Shown: positions 10,334-19,155 of the stretch, in pieces
How positions within the stretch are numbered: the stretch's first letter is position 1
Layout of the letters: each line of letters starts with the position of its first letter
DNA from: Chloroflexota bacterium
Lineage (GTDB): Bacteria > Chloroflexota > Dehalococcoidia > CAUJGQ01
Reading direction: 5' to 3'
Assembly: GCA_963170165.1 (NCBI GenBank)
Contig: CAUJGQ010000094.1
Location: 1 to 64,000, forward strand
Length of the DNA: 64,000 nucleotides
Position numbers and translations under genes: made by a program
The notes under the pieces: model-generated
What the model was told of the DNA's origin: nothing
Databases searched by the model: none
The model's input: the letters and a program-made list of their open reading frames with translations, nothing else

Positions 10334-10720
10334 ATGCCAGATTCAGCGCCGCGGTCCGCTCGCGGCATCCGCGGCGCCACCACCGTTGATCGCAACGACC
10401 GCGAGGCGATTCTGGACGCCACCCGCGAGATGGTCCAGCAGATCATCGCCGCCAACGACCTGCGTGCCGAAGACGTGGCGATGGCCTGGTTCACCACCAC
10501 TCCCGACCTGACCGCGGACTTCCCCGCCATCGCGGCCCGTCAGTTGGGCTGGACGCACGTCGCGCTGATGTGTGGCCACGAGATGAACGTGCCTGGCGCG
10601 CTGCCGATGTGCATTCGGGTGGCGCTGATCGCCAACACGTTCCGCGCCCAGGAAGAGGTAACGCACGTCTACCTGCGCGGCGCGCGGGCGCTGCGCCCTG
10701 ATCTGCCGGCGATTGGCTGA
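10334..10720 (+). CDS. aroH: Chorismate mutase, AroH class
   Basis: Rearranges chorismate to prephenate, the entry to phenylalanine and tyrosine. 128 residues, the size of the trimeric pseudo-alpha/beta-barrel enzymes of the Bacillus AroH type, with RGIRGATTV near the N terminus (active-site Arg), [21 protein letters not shown] and [10 protein letters not shown] (active-site Tyr and Arg). ATG 10334 is used; GTG 10328 is in frame and gives two more residues. It closes the trp cluster, placing the enzyme that competes for chorismate beside those that use it for tryptophan. Confidence 0.94.
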   Translation: MPDSAPRSARGIRGATTVDRNDREAILDATREMVQQIIAANDLRAEDVAMAWFTTTPDLTADFPAIAARQLGWTHVALMCGHEMNVPGALPMCIRVALIANTFRAQEEVTHVYLRGARALRPDLPAIG

Positions 10721-10768
10721 CAGCCGTTGCTGCTCACCCATCGCTTCCCGACGTCCGTTCGTCCGTAG

Positions 10769-10783
10769 CCAGCGGGCCGCTGG
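10769..10783 (+). terminator. Small hairpin after the trp cluster
   Basis: Six-bp stem CCAGCG/CGCTGG with a three-base loop, followed within a few bases by CCCTTT. It lies about 50 bases after the chorismate mutase stop in the 173-base gap before the next gene. Weak as an intrinsic terminator because the U-tract is short. Confidence 0.35.
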
Positions 10784-10893
10784 GCCCTTTCCCCGAGCGT
10801 GCGCTACCCGCAACATGGTCAGGGTCGCAGGCGCGTGGTACGCTCCATAGCTGAGAGCGTCCCGCATAACCACCCTGATACCAGGGGAGCACG

Positions 10894-12438
10894 ATGCGCA
10901 GGTTCAGCGGCTATGGCATTGTCATAACCACCATGGCGGTTGTTGTCTTCTTGCTGTCATCCGGCCGCCCGGCTCACGCCCAGGTCACCCCGGATCAGTA
11001 CGTGCAGAGTGTCACCCTGGGCAGTGGTGAGGTGCCCGGTTACCGGCAGGGTGACGCGGGGCCGCTACCGGTGTTCGGGCAGATCGGCGCGCTGGCGGCG
11101 TACGGCTCGCACTTCACGGCTGAGTCACTCGCCGGGACACGCGTGCCCGGCTTCGTCGTCTGGACGGTGCTATTCCCCAGTCCGGGAGAAGCGTCGGCCG
11201 CAATACGCCGGCTGCGCACGAGCACGCGCGACACCATTGCCGGCTACACCTTGCTCCGCACGCCGGACGTCGGCACGCCGATTACCGGCGCAGATGAGGC
11301 GATTGAGTACCGGTGGATTGGATCATTTCCTGACGGTCGCAGCTATGCTGGGTTGGGCGTGGCATGGCGGTTTGGGCCGGTCTTCATCGAGTTGTTTGTC
11401 TACTCCACGTCTGAGCTTGGCCGCACCTCGGGTCTGGCTGCCAACGATGAGATGTACTTGCTGGCGCAGCGCCAATCAGCCAAGTACAACCGCACACCGA
11501 AGTATACGCCTGCGGGCCCGACGGCCGGCCAGCCGCCTCCACCACCGCCCGCCACCACCACGCCGCCGCCGGCTCAGCCCTCCAAAGATCCCCAGCCTGA
11601 CATGCTGCTGCTGGTGACCGCGCAAATCGGCGGTGCCATCGCGCGGGACGGCACCACCATCCGCGCCTATGTGGGTGAGCGCGAGTGCGGCGCCGAGTCG
11701 CTCATCTTTGGCTGGACCTTTCTTTCGGTCGCCAGCGCCGACACCAAGGCCGGCTGCGGCGGCGACGGCGCCATAATCACGTTCCGTGTCGGCGACCAGC
11801 CGGCGGCAGAAACCGTGACATGGGCGCTAGATAGCTTTGTGCGCGGCGTCCCGCTGACGGCACAGGGCGAACGGCCCACGCCTGGCCTGCTCGTGCGCCC
11901 CGTGGCCAGCATCTCCTGCCGGCCGGCGCTCGGTTCAACGACTTGTTCTGAGCTGGACCGCAGGCTGTGGGAGGGATCGCTGCGCGGCTGGCTGGCGATC
12001 TTCGAGGCACGAGGAGCGGAGCCGTCCGGTGAAGCACTGCTCACGGCTTGGGCACGTTTCCGCGCCGAACGCGATGAAGTGCTCGGCAATCTCGTGCTGG
12101 CGGTGCTGGAGCGTCGCTCGTACAGCTTCATCAGCGCGGTGCGCTATGCTCCCGGCCCAGAGGCGCCGCACCCATACCTTGAAGTCTCCACCGTGGGCGC
12201 CGGGCGGGTGGCCGAAGGCTGGCGTGTGCTGACAGCCGATGGCGGCGAGTATGTCTTCCCGCCGGGGGCTCAACTGGCCCAGGGCGCCTGCCGGATATAC
12301 CTGAGCGCCGAGGGAGCCGCGGCAGACACCGACAATGCCTGTCCGGGAGCAGTCATCGCAGGCACCACACTGGCGCGGCCGGGAGCGGCCTATCTGATGG
12401 ATGAGCGCGGCGAGATCATCGACTCGGTCGGCTTCTAG
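10894..12438 (+). CDS. Secreted two-domain protein with Pro-rich linker
   Basis: 514 residues. A clear signal peptide (two Arg, hydrophobic core, cleavage after AHA at residue 29) shows export. Residues 30-205 form a first domain that includes an expected-hydrophobic pattern but no known motif. Residues about 205-235 are a Pro/Thr linker. The next domain starts with GTTIRAYVGERECG and ends in FRVGDQPAAETVTW; this pattern recurs in extracellular beta-sandwich modules of Chloroflexota surface proteins (recollection, not a search). Preceded by AGGGGAG. It is followed after 24 bases by a membrane Ser/Thr kinase, so it may be a surface partner or ligand protein of the kinase; this is inference. 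Confidence 0.75.
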   Translation: MRRFSGYGIVITTMAVVVFLLSSGRPAHAQVTPDQYVQSVTLGSGEVPGYRQGDAGPLPVFGQIGALAAYGSHFTAESLAGTRVPGFVVWTVLFPSPGEASAAIRRLRTSTRDTIAGYTLLRTPDVGTPITGADEAIEYRWIGSFPDGRSYAGLGVAWRFGPVFIELFVYSTSELGRTSGLAANDEMYLLAQRQSAKYNRTPKYTPAGPTAGQPPPPPPATTTPPPAQPSKDPQPDMLLLVTAQIGGAIARDGTTIRAYVGERECGAESLIFGWTFLSVASADTKAGCGGDGAIITFRVGDQPAAETVTWALDSFVRGVPLTAQGERPTPGLLVRPVASISCRPALGSTTCSELDRRLWEGSLRGWLAIFEARGAEPSGEALLTAWARFRAERDEVLGNLVLAVLERRSYSFISAVRYAPGPEAPHPYLEVSTVGAGRVAEGWRVLTADGGEYVFPPGAQLAQGACRIYLSAEGAAADTDNACPGAVIAGTTLARPGAAYLMDERGEIIDSVGF

Positions 12439-12462
12439 CGGACCCGTTGGGCTGTGTGAGCT

Positions 12463-14334
12463 ATGAACGGCCAGATCCTCGCCGGGCGCTATCTGATCGG
12501 CCGTGAGCTGGGTACCGGCGGCATGGGCGCGGTATACCAGGCTACCGACCTGCGCACCGGAGGCCAGGTCGCCGTCAAGATTCCGCATCCGTGGCTGGCC
12601 ATCGACGCTGAGTACACCGCCCGCATGAATCGAGAGGCGCAGATCGCCGCGTCGCTGACGTCGCCGCGCGTCGTCAAGGTGATGGACTTCGACTGGCATG
12701 AAGGCCGGCCGTTCCTGGTGATGGAGTATGTGCCCGGCCCGACCCTGGCGGACGTCATCAGCGAGCAAGGGTCACTGGACTGGAAGGCTGCCGCCCGCAT
12801 CAGCCTGGAGGTCGCCCGCGGGCTCGACACGGCACACCGCGGCGGCATCGTTCACCGCGACCTCAAACCGCAGAACATCAAGATCGATGAAGACGGTGAC
12901 GTCAAGGTACTCGACTTTGGCATCGCCCGCGCCGAGAACCTGCCCTCCGTCACCGCTGCCAGCGTCGTCGTTGGCACACCCCAGTACCTCGCGCCCGAGC
13001 GGCTCGGTGGACCCTTTGGCGATGAGCTGGAGGCATCGCTATCGTCAGGCGATGGCCGGTCGGACATTTACGCGCTGGGCGTGATCATGTACGAGATGGT
13101 CATGGGACGGCCGCCCTTCAGCGGCGTTACCCATTGGGCGGTGATCCGCGGGCATCTCAACGAGCCGCCGCCGCCCATGCCGGACAGCGTACCGCTCGAG
13201 TTCCAAGCGATTGTGCTGCGCTGCTTGGAGAAGCGGCCTGACCAGCGCTTCCAAACGGCGGGGCAGGTCATCGGCGCGCTGCGTGCCCTCAGCATCACTG
13301 GTCCCGTCGAACTGCCGGCCGGCGCCGGCGCCGCGGCCGGGGCAGCCGTTCCCAGCATCGCTGGATTCGGCGGCGCGCTCGCGGCCTATCCACCTAGCTC
13401 ACCAACCTCCGGGCAACTGACCAAGGAGACTCGGATTGATGGAATTCCGGAGGCCGGCGCGGGCGCAGCCGGTGCGGTGCCACCCATTCAACCTCGTGAC
13501 CCCCGGCCGTCGCCGGCGCGCCCGGCCACGGAAACTGGCTCGCAGGCCGGTCCCAGGCGTCCACCTGCCGCGCTGCTCGTCGTGGCCGGCGCCGTGGCCC
13601 TGGCGGCGGCCATCGGCGTCGCCGTCGCGCTCGCGGGCCGCGGCGATGACGAGGTGCCCGTCACTCCGACACCAGTGACAGCTATCGCAGTCGCTACGGT
13701 CACTGCCGCCGCGACCGTCTCGCCCTCGCCCGCGCCGTCACCCACAGCCGCGGCCACGGCTGCTCCGGTATCAGTGATGGACCTGCGCATTTACCGAAGT
13801 GGCGGGGACTTCCTGGCCGGCGCCCCGGCGGTGAGCGAACTCGAGCGGGGGAGCTCGGTCGTTGCCTGTTACGCCTTTGGCGGCGCCGGGGCCGGCACGT
13901 CCTTGACCGCAGTGCTGGCCGGCGGGTCCGGACAACGGATCGTCTCGCAGGCCCTTCTCCCGTCCAAAGACGCCGATATCACCTGCCAGGCGATTCCGGG
14001 CGCCCAGGATCTCGGCGCAGGTGACTATTCGGTCACTATCCGTGACCGGGACCAGGAGCGCGCCCGCGCTACGCTGCGCCTGACCGAACCACCACCGCCA
14101 CCGACGCCGGAACCACCTACGCCCGCGCCCCCCATCACCACTCCGGCACCCGTCCCGCCCACGGCCGCGCCAACGCGCCCACCCGCAACGCCAGCGCCCG
14201 TGTCCACCCGAACACCAGCGCCGGCGACCGCAGCGCCGGCACGCACACCAATCCCGCCAACTCAGGCGCCGACCGCAGCACCCACGCGCACCCCACTGCC
14301 GACGCCACGCAGCTCGGTGGTGCCCGGCCAGTAG
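12463..14334 (+). CDS. Membrane Ser/Thr protein kinase (PknB-like)
   Basis: 623 residues. The cytoplasmic kinase domain (about 10-275) has the Gly-rich loop GTGGMGAV (17-24), ATP lysine K39, HRDLKPQN with catalytic D133, DFG at 151-153, and GTPQYLAPE. A Gly/Pro/Ala linker leads to one membrane helix at about 367-392. Outside are a small beta-rich domain (about 430-545) and a Pro/Thr/Ala tail. The architecture resembles PknB-type sensor kinases, but no PASTA repeats are seen, so the signal is not obviously peptidoglycan. Starts 24 bases after the secreted protein gene; no clear ribosome-binding site, suggesting coupling. Confidence 0.93.
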   Translation: MNGQILAGRYLIGRELGTGGMGAVYQATDLRTGGQVAVKIPHPWLAIDAEYTARMNREAQIAASLTSPRVVKVMDFDWHEGRPFLVMEYVPGPTLADVISEQGSLDWKAAARISLEVARGLDTAHRGGIVHRDLKPQNIKIDEDGDVKVLDFGIARAENLPSVTAASVVVGTPQYLAPERLGGPFGDELEASLSSGDGRSDIYALGVIMYEMVMGRPPFSGVTHWAVIRGHLNEPPPPMPDSVPLEFQAIVLRCLEKRPDQRFQTAGQVIGALRALSITGPVELPAGAGAAAGAAVPSIAGFGGALAAYPPSSPTSGQLTKETRIDGIPEAGAGAAGAVPPIQPRDPRPSPARPATETGSQAGPRRPPAALLVVAGAVALAAAIGVAVALAGRGDDEVPVTPTPVTAIAVATVTAAATVSPSPAPSPTAAATAAPVSVMDLRIYRSGGDFLAGAPAVSELERGSSVVACYAFGGAGAGTSLTAVLAGGSGQRIVSQALLPSKDADITCQAIPGAQDLGAGDYSVTIRDRDQERARATLRLTEPPPPPTPEPPTPAPPITTPAPVPPTAAPTRPPATPAPVSTRTPAPATAAPARTPIPPTQAPTAAPTRTPLPTPRSSVVPGQ

Positions 14335-14462
14335 CCAGCAGCGCCTTCGCGCTAGCTTGTGAGCGGCCTGAACGTCGCACTCGTCAGGTGATCACGCGTG
14401 ACAGACGCCGCCCATGATCCGGCGTACAATACAGCGCGATCCTGGCCGGAGCCGCTGGAGCG

Positions 14463-15137
14463 ATGGAAACCGTCTTCCTTGGTCTGTTCTTGTTCGGCAC
14501 CCTGTTCACCGTCGTGTCGGTGGTGCTCGGATTCGCGGGCCTGGAATTGGGCCACTCCCAGGGCGGGGGGGCGCATGGGGCAGACGCTATTCATGCCGGC
14601 ACGGCCCACCAGCACCCGCCGGTCATGCACCACCCGGGGCACGGCGCGGATGCTGCACAGCCCAGCGCACATCAGGCCGGCGACCACGGCGGGCCGCTGC
14701 CGCTGCTCAATGGCTCGACACTGCTGGCATTCGTCACGTGGTTTGGCGCGGCCGGATTCGTCGTGCTGCGCTTCACCGGGCTGCCGTTGCTCGCGGCGCT
14801 GGCCATCGCACTGCCGGCCGGTCTGGCCGGGGCCCTGCTCATCGCTCGATTTCTGAAGTTGGTGCTGGCGGGTGAAAAGGTGATGAATCCTGCCGAGTAT
14901 CAACTAGAGGGCACCATTGCCCGAGTGTCGTCCGGGATCCCCGCCGGCGGCGCCGGTGAGATCGTATTCAGCATGGGTGGACGCCGGCGAAGCGAAGCGG
15001 CGCGGACCGTGAATGGCGCGCCGGCGCCGCGCAACACGGAGGTCGTGATCATCGAGTACCAGCACGGCACGGCGACGGTCCAGCCGTGGAGCGAGTTCGT
15101 GCGCCGGACGCCGCCGGCAGCGCCGAGCGCGGAGTAG
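14463..15137 (+). CDS. NfeD-like membrane protein, flotillin partner
   Basis: 224 residues: one N-terminal hydrophobic helix (about 3-26), a His/Gly-rich loop (about 33-80), two further helices (about 86-130), and a C-terminal region (from about 145) with LEGTIARVSSG and a small beta pattern like the OB fold of NfeD/YuaF proteins. These proteins are usually encoded beside flotillins and help organise membrane microdomains; here the flotillin follows after 12 bases. The His-rich loop (about a dozen His) might bind metal. A TACAAT -10-like hexamer is at 14425-14430. Family assignment leans on context. Confidence 0.75.
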   Translation: METVFLGLFLFGTLFTVVSVVLGFAGLELGHSQGGGAHGADAIHAGTAHQHPPVMHHPGHGADAAQPSAHQAGDHGGPLPLLNGSTLLAFVTWFGAAGFVVLRFTGLPLLAALAIALPAGLAGALLIARFLKLVLAGEKVMNPAEYQLEGTIARVSSGIPAGGAGEIVFSMGGRRRSEAARTVNGAPAPRNTEVVIIEYQHGTATVQPWSEFVRRTPPAAPSAE

Positions 15138-15149
15138 AAAGGGCGAGCC

Positions 15150-16634
15150 GTGGACATCCTGATCATCGTGGTGGTGGCGGTTGGCGTCATCATCGCTCTG
15201 ATGTGGCTGATCGGCATGCTGTTCCGTCGGGTGGGTCCCAATCAGGCCTTGATCGTGTATGGCTGGGGTGGCACACACATTGTTACCGGCGGCGGCAAGG
15301 TGGTGTGGCCGCTGTTCCAGAGCTTCCAGGAACTCAGCCTAGAACTGATGTCGTTTGACGTGGCCCCGGAGCAGGACCTGTACACGGCCCAGGGCGTGGC
15401 TGTGACCGTGGAGGCCGTGGCCCAGATCAAGGTCAAGAGTGATCCCGAGAGCATCCGCACCGCCGCTGAGCAATTCCTGACCAAGGAACAGACAGAGCGC
15501 GAACGGCTGATTCAGCTGGTGATGGAGGGCCATCTGCGCGGCATCGTCGGCCTGCTCACCGTCGAACAGATCGTCAAGGAGCCGGAGATGGTAGCGGGGC
15601 GTGTGCGCCAAACCGTCGCCGACGACCTGAGCAAGATGGGCCTCGAGGTGGTCTCGTTCACGATCAAGAAGGTAATTGACGACAAGGACTACATCAGCAA
15701 TATGGGCCGGCCGGATGTGGCGCGCATCCGCCGCGAGGCCGACATCGCTCAGGCCGAAGCCGAGCGCGACACCGCCATCAAGCGGGCAATGGCCTCGCGC
15801 GAGTCGGCCATCGCCCAGGCCGCCGCAGACCAGGAACGGGTCATCGCGCAGACCGCGTCCGAGACCAAACAGGCAGAGGCGGTGCGCGATCTCGAGGTGA
15901 AGAGGGCCGAGTACGAGGCTGCCGTGCGCCAGCAGCGGGCGCTGGCGGAGAAGGCATATGACATCGCCGCAAACCAGGCGCAACAGAAAGTCATCGCCGA
16001 AGAGGTGCGCATCGAGCAGGTCAAGCGCCAGGAGCTGATCCGCGTCCAGGAGCTGGAAGTCTCCCGGCGCGAACGTGAGCTGGAGGCGACCGTCACCAAG
16101 CAGGCCGAGGCTGAGCAGCGCCGCATCGAGATCATGGCGGAGGCGCAGCGGCAAAAGCTGGCGCGGGAAGCGGCGGGCCAGGCCGAAGCCGTTCGCCAGC
16201 AAGGGACAGCCGAGGCCGAGGTCATTCGCATCCGTGGCCAGGCCGAGGCGGAAATCGTCCGTGCCAAGGGCCAGGCCGAAGCCGATGCTATGCACCTGCG
16301 CGCAGATGCCTTCCTGCAATACAACCAGGCGGCCGTGCTGGACAAGCTGCTATCTGGGATGCCCGATGTCGCCCGCGCCTTCGCGAGTTCGCTGGCAGGC
16401 GTGGACAAGATCACCATCGTGTCAACCGGCGACGGCCGCAGCAGCGGCGCCAGCGCTCTCACCGGGGAAGTAGCGAAGATGGTCGCCCAGGTGCCAGAGT
16501 TGTTTGAGACACTGACCGGCATGAAGGTCCGCGAGCTGATGGACCGCCTGCAAGGCATCCAGGCCGGCGCCATCCCGGTGAAATCATCCAGCAATGGCGC
16601 GGGCGCATCGGAGATCAAGGTTGAGAGCGCCTAG
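15150..16634 (+). CDS. floT: Flotillin-like SPFH protein
   Basis: 494-residue membrane-microdomain scaffold. One N-terminal membrane helix (about 3-25), then RVGPNQALIVYGWGG opening the SPFH/band-7 domain (to about 185), then a long Glu/Ala/Arg coiled coil (about 185-390) with repeated QAEAE units, and the C-terminal oligomerisation region (MPDVARAFASSLAGVDKITIV). GTG start at 15150 after GAAAGGGCGAG. Forms a two-gene unit with the NfeD-like gene. The stop is only six bases from the convergent pyk stop. Confidence 0.95.
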   Translation: MDILIIVVVAVGVIIALMWLIGMLFRRVGPNQALIVYGWGGTHIVTGGGKVVWPLFQSFQELSLELMSFDVAPEQDLYTAQGVAVTVEAVAQIKVKSDPESIRTAAEQFLTKEQTERERLIQLVMEGHLRGIVGLLTVEQIVKEPEMVAGRVRQTVADDLSKMGLEVVSFTIKKVIDDKDYISNMGRPDVARIRREADIAQAEAERDTAIKRAMASRESAIAQAAADQERVIAQTASETKQAEAVRDLEVKRAEYEAAVRQQRALAEKAYDIAANQAQQKVIAEEVRIEQVKRQELIRVQELEVSRRERELEATVTKQAEAEQRRIEIMAEAQRQKLAREAAGQAEAVRQQGTAEAEVIRIRGQAEAEIVRAKGQAEADAMHLRADAFLQYNQAAVLDKLLSGMPDVARAFASSLAGVDKITIVSTGDGRSSGASALTGEVAKMVAQVPELFETLTGMKVRELMDRLQGIQAGAIPVKSSSNGAGASEIKVESA

Positions 16635-16640
16635 CGCTGC

Positions 16641-18065
16641 TCACGTCAGGTGATGAAGGGTCAGGAAGTTGGTGGAGCCCGGCGCCTCTGGCGGTAGGTG
16701 ACCCAGTATCAACACCGTGTCACCCAACCCGGCGGCGCCGGTGGCAAGGCAGGCGCGCTGGGCCTCTGCCAGTAGCCCCGGCAGATCGAGCACCGGCGCC
16801 CCGATCACCGGCATCACCCCCCAAGAGAGAGCCAGCCGCCGGTAGACGGCTTCGTCATCGGTCAGTGCCACCACCGGCACCGCCGGACGGTCACGAGACA
16901 CCAGCCGGGCGGTGCGGCCGTCGCGGGTGAACGCCACGACTGCCGCCTCGTCCGGCAGTGTGTCACCTGCCTCCCGCGCGGCGGCGGCCATAGCCCGAGC
17001 GATATCGCTGTCCTGGATGCGCGCCGGGATGTGTAGATAGGCGCGCTCCTGTTCGGCCGCGCGGGCGATGCGGTCCATCATCATCACCGCCTGCACGGGG
17101 AACTCCCCTGCCGCGGTCTCCGCGCTGAGCATGACCGCATCCGTCCCATCCCAGATCGCGTTGGCGACGTCGGTCACCTCGGCGCGGGTGGGGCGCGGGT
17201 TACGCACCATCGAGTCCAGCATCTGGGTGGCGGTGATCACCGGTTTACCCGCCGTGATCGCGGCAGCGATGATGCGCTTCTGCCACACCGGAACATCTTC
17301 GGCGGGAAGTTCAACACCCATGTCACCACGCGCCACCATCACCCCGTCGGCTGCGGCCAGGATGTCTGCCAGCCGGTCCAGTGCCTGCGGCTTCTCCAGC
17401 TTTGCGATGATGGGAATGCCGGCGCCGGCATCCTGCAGCCGTACCCGCGCCGCCTCAAGATCCTCCGGCCGCCGCACGAACGACACGGCGATGTAATCCA
17501 CCCCCGCAGCGATGCCCCACGCCAGATCGGCGAAGTCCTTCTCGGTGAGCGATGGGGCGGAGACACCCGCGCCCGGCAGGTTGATGCCCTGACGCTCGAA
17601 CAGCATGCCGCCGTTCACAACCACGCACTGCACAGCGTCTGCCGAGGTCGACAGGACACGCAGCTCGATCAGGCCATCAGACAGCAGCATCCGGTCTCCG
17701 GTGCGGACGTCCCCGGTCAGCCCGGCGTACGGTGTGGTCAGCAGCCGGGCCGTGCCCGCTCTCGCCCCAATCTGGATCGCGACGCGGTCGCCGGTAACCA
17801 GTTGTGCCGGGCCACCGCCTTCCAGTTCGCCGATGCGGATCTTAGGCCCCTGCAGGTCCATCAGCACGGCAACAGGCCGGTTGCGGGCCGCCGCCAGCCG
17901 CCGGATCCGGCCGAGCACGGCAGCGTGGCCAGCATGGTCGCCATGCGACATGTTCAGCCGCGCCACATCCATGCCGGCGCCGATGAGCCGGTCAATCGTA
18001 GCCTCGTCAGCGCTGGCAGGGCCGATGGTGCACACGATCTTGGTCTGGCGGGCGGCTCGCGTCAT
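16641..18065 (-). CDS. pyk: Pyruvate kinase
   Basis: Makes ATP and pyruvate from phosphoenolpyruvate. 474 residues, the short bacterial form without the extra C-terminal domain. N terminus TKIVCTIGPAS, then RLNMSHG, DLQGPKIRIG, the signature IIAKLEKPQALD, ARGDMGVE and TQMLDSM with the AETAAGEFP stretch. ATG preceded by GGAG. Together with glk and glgA just upstream on the same strand it forms a carbohydrate block, probably read from glgA to pyk. Confidence 0.97.
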   Translation of the reverse strand: MTRAARQTKIVCTIGPASADEATIDRLIGAGMDVARLNMSHGDHAGHAAVLGRIRRLAAARNRPVAVLMDLQGPKIRIGELEGGGPAQLVTGDRVAIQIGARAGTARLLTTPYAGLTGDVRTGDRMLLSDGLIELRVLSTSADAVQCVVVNGGMLFERQGINLPGAGVSAPSLTEKDFADLAWGIAAGVDYIAVSFVRRPEDLEAARVRLQDAGAGIPIIAKLEKPQALDRLADILAAADGVMVARGDMGVELPAEDVPVWQKRIIAAAITAGKPVITATQMLDSMVRNPRPTRAEVTDVANAIWDGTDAVMLSAETAAGEFPVQAVMMMDRIARAAEQERAYLHIPARIQDSDIARAMAAAAREAGDTLPDEAAVVAFTRDGRTARLVSRDRPAVPVVALTDDEAVYRRLALSWGVMPVIGAPVLDLPGLLAEAQRACLATGAAGLGDTVLILGHLPPEAPGSTNFLTLHHLT

Positions 18066-18132
18066 AGCGCTGCTCCATGGGGGGACTGGGCGATTGCCTC
18101 ACGTAGCCACGTCACCCGTCCGCAGCGGCTGG

Positions 18133-19122
18133 TTACCGCCGTGGCCGGTCCGGTGTCAGCGCAGTCTGCGCCAGCATGGCAGCACCAAGGGCCCCAGCCC
18201 GATCGCCTAGCTGCGCCGGGACGACGCGCACGTGCTCCCGCGCGATGCGAAAAGCCCGCGTGTTCAGCTCGGCCAGTGCCGGCTCCAGCAGCATGGCGCC
18301 GATCTTGGCGGTGCCCCCGCCGATCACAATCACATCCGGATTGAAGATGTTCACAAATGCAACCAGTCCGGATCCCAGGTAGCGGCCTGCCCGATCGATG
18401 ATCTCCCGGGCGTCCAGATCGCCCTGCTCGGCAGCCTGGTGCACCAGCTCTGCCGTGATCTCGCGATCACCCGCGGCAAGACGGGCGAGGACCGGCGCGC
18501 CGTTACGGCCCAGCATTTCCCGCGCCCGACGGGCGACCGCGGTGCCGGATGCAAGCTGCTCCAGGCATCCCCGCGCGCCGCACCCGCACAGCGGGCCATC
18601 CTCGACCAGGGGCAGATGTCCTAGCTCACCGGCCGCGCCGTTCGCGCCCCGATAGAGCTGCCCGCCCAGCACCAGTCCGCCGCCAATACCGGTGCTAACC
18701 GTCAGGTAGACGACGTGCCGGGCCCCCTGACCGGCGCCGAGGCGCCATTCGCCGAAAGCGGCGGCGTTGGCGTCGTTCTCCAGCACAACAGGACAACCCA
18801 GCATGTCGCTGAGGAGCCTGGCAACGGGGACATCGTGCCACCCCGGCAGGTTGGGGGCATCGGCCACGACTCCCCGCTCGAAGTCAATCGGACCGGGTAC
18901 AGCGAGCCCGACTGCGGCAAGCGTTCGCCCAGGGCCGGCGTGCCGCACCGCTGCCAGGACAGATTCGGCGATGCGCTGGAGCACGGCCTGCGGCCCCTCG
19001 TGGGCCTCGGTGGGCCGGCGATCTGCACCAAGAACGTCACCATCCGCGGCAACAGCCAGCGACAGAATCTTGGTTCCGCCTAGATCCACCGCGCCAAACA
19101 GCGCTGCCTGTGGGGGAGTCAT
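18133..19122 (-). CDS. glk: ROK-family sugar kinase, probable glucokinase
   Basis: 329 residues. ROK kinases phosphorylate glucose or related sugars with ATP. Seen: phosphate loop DLGGTK at 13-18, VLENDANAAAFGEW, sugar-binding GELGHLP, and the zinc motif CGCGARGCLEQLASG (CxCGxxGCxE). No DNA-binding domain is present, so it is an enzyme and not a ROK repressor. Glucose is inferred from neighbours glgA and pyk; N-acetyl sugars cannot be excluded. AAGGTG precedes the ATG. Confidence 0.92.
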   Translation of the reverse strand: MTPPQAALFGAVDLGGTKILSLAVAADGDVLGADRRPTEAHEGPQAVLQRIAESVLAAVRHAGPGRTLAAVGLAVPGPIDFERGVVADAPNLPGWHDVPVARLLSDMLGCPVVLENDANAAAFGEWRLGAGQGARHVVYLTVSTGIGGGLVLGGQLYRGANGAAGELGHLPLVEDGPLCGCGARGCLEQLASGTAVARRAREMLGRNGAPVLARLAAGDREITAELVHQAAEQGDLDAREIIDRAGRYLGSGLVAFVNIFNPDVIVIGGGTAKIGAMLLEPALAELNTRAFRIAREHVRVVPAQLGDRAGALGAAMLAQTALTPDRPRR

Positions 19123-19155
19123 ATATGCACCTTGCAGGACGGGGTTGGCCGCCGG

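Noticed and set aside
14090-14330. Repeat array
   Set aside because: The repetitive look comes from Pro/Thr/Ala codons of the kinase tail; no fixed repeat unit or spacer, so not CRISPR or a tandem DNA repeat.
15339-16319. 326-residue frame on the - strand opposite the flotillin
   Set aside because: Shadow of the repetitive coiled-coil coding; no ribosome site or motif.
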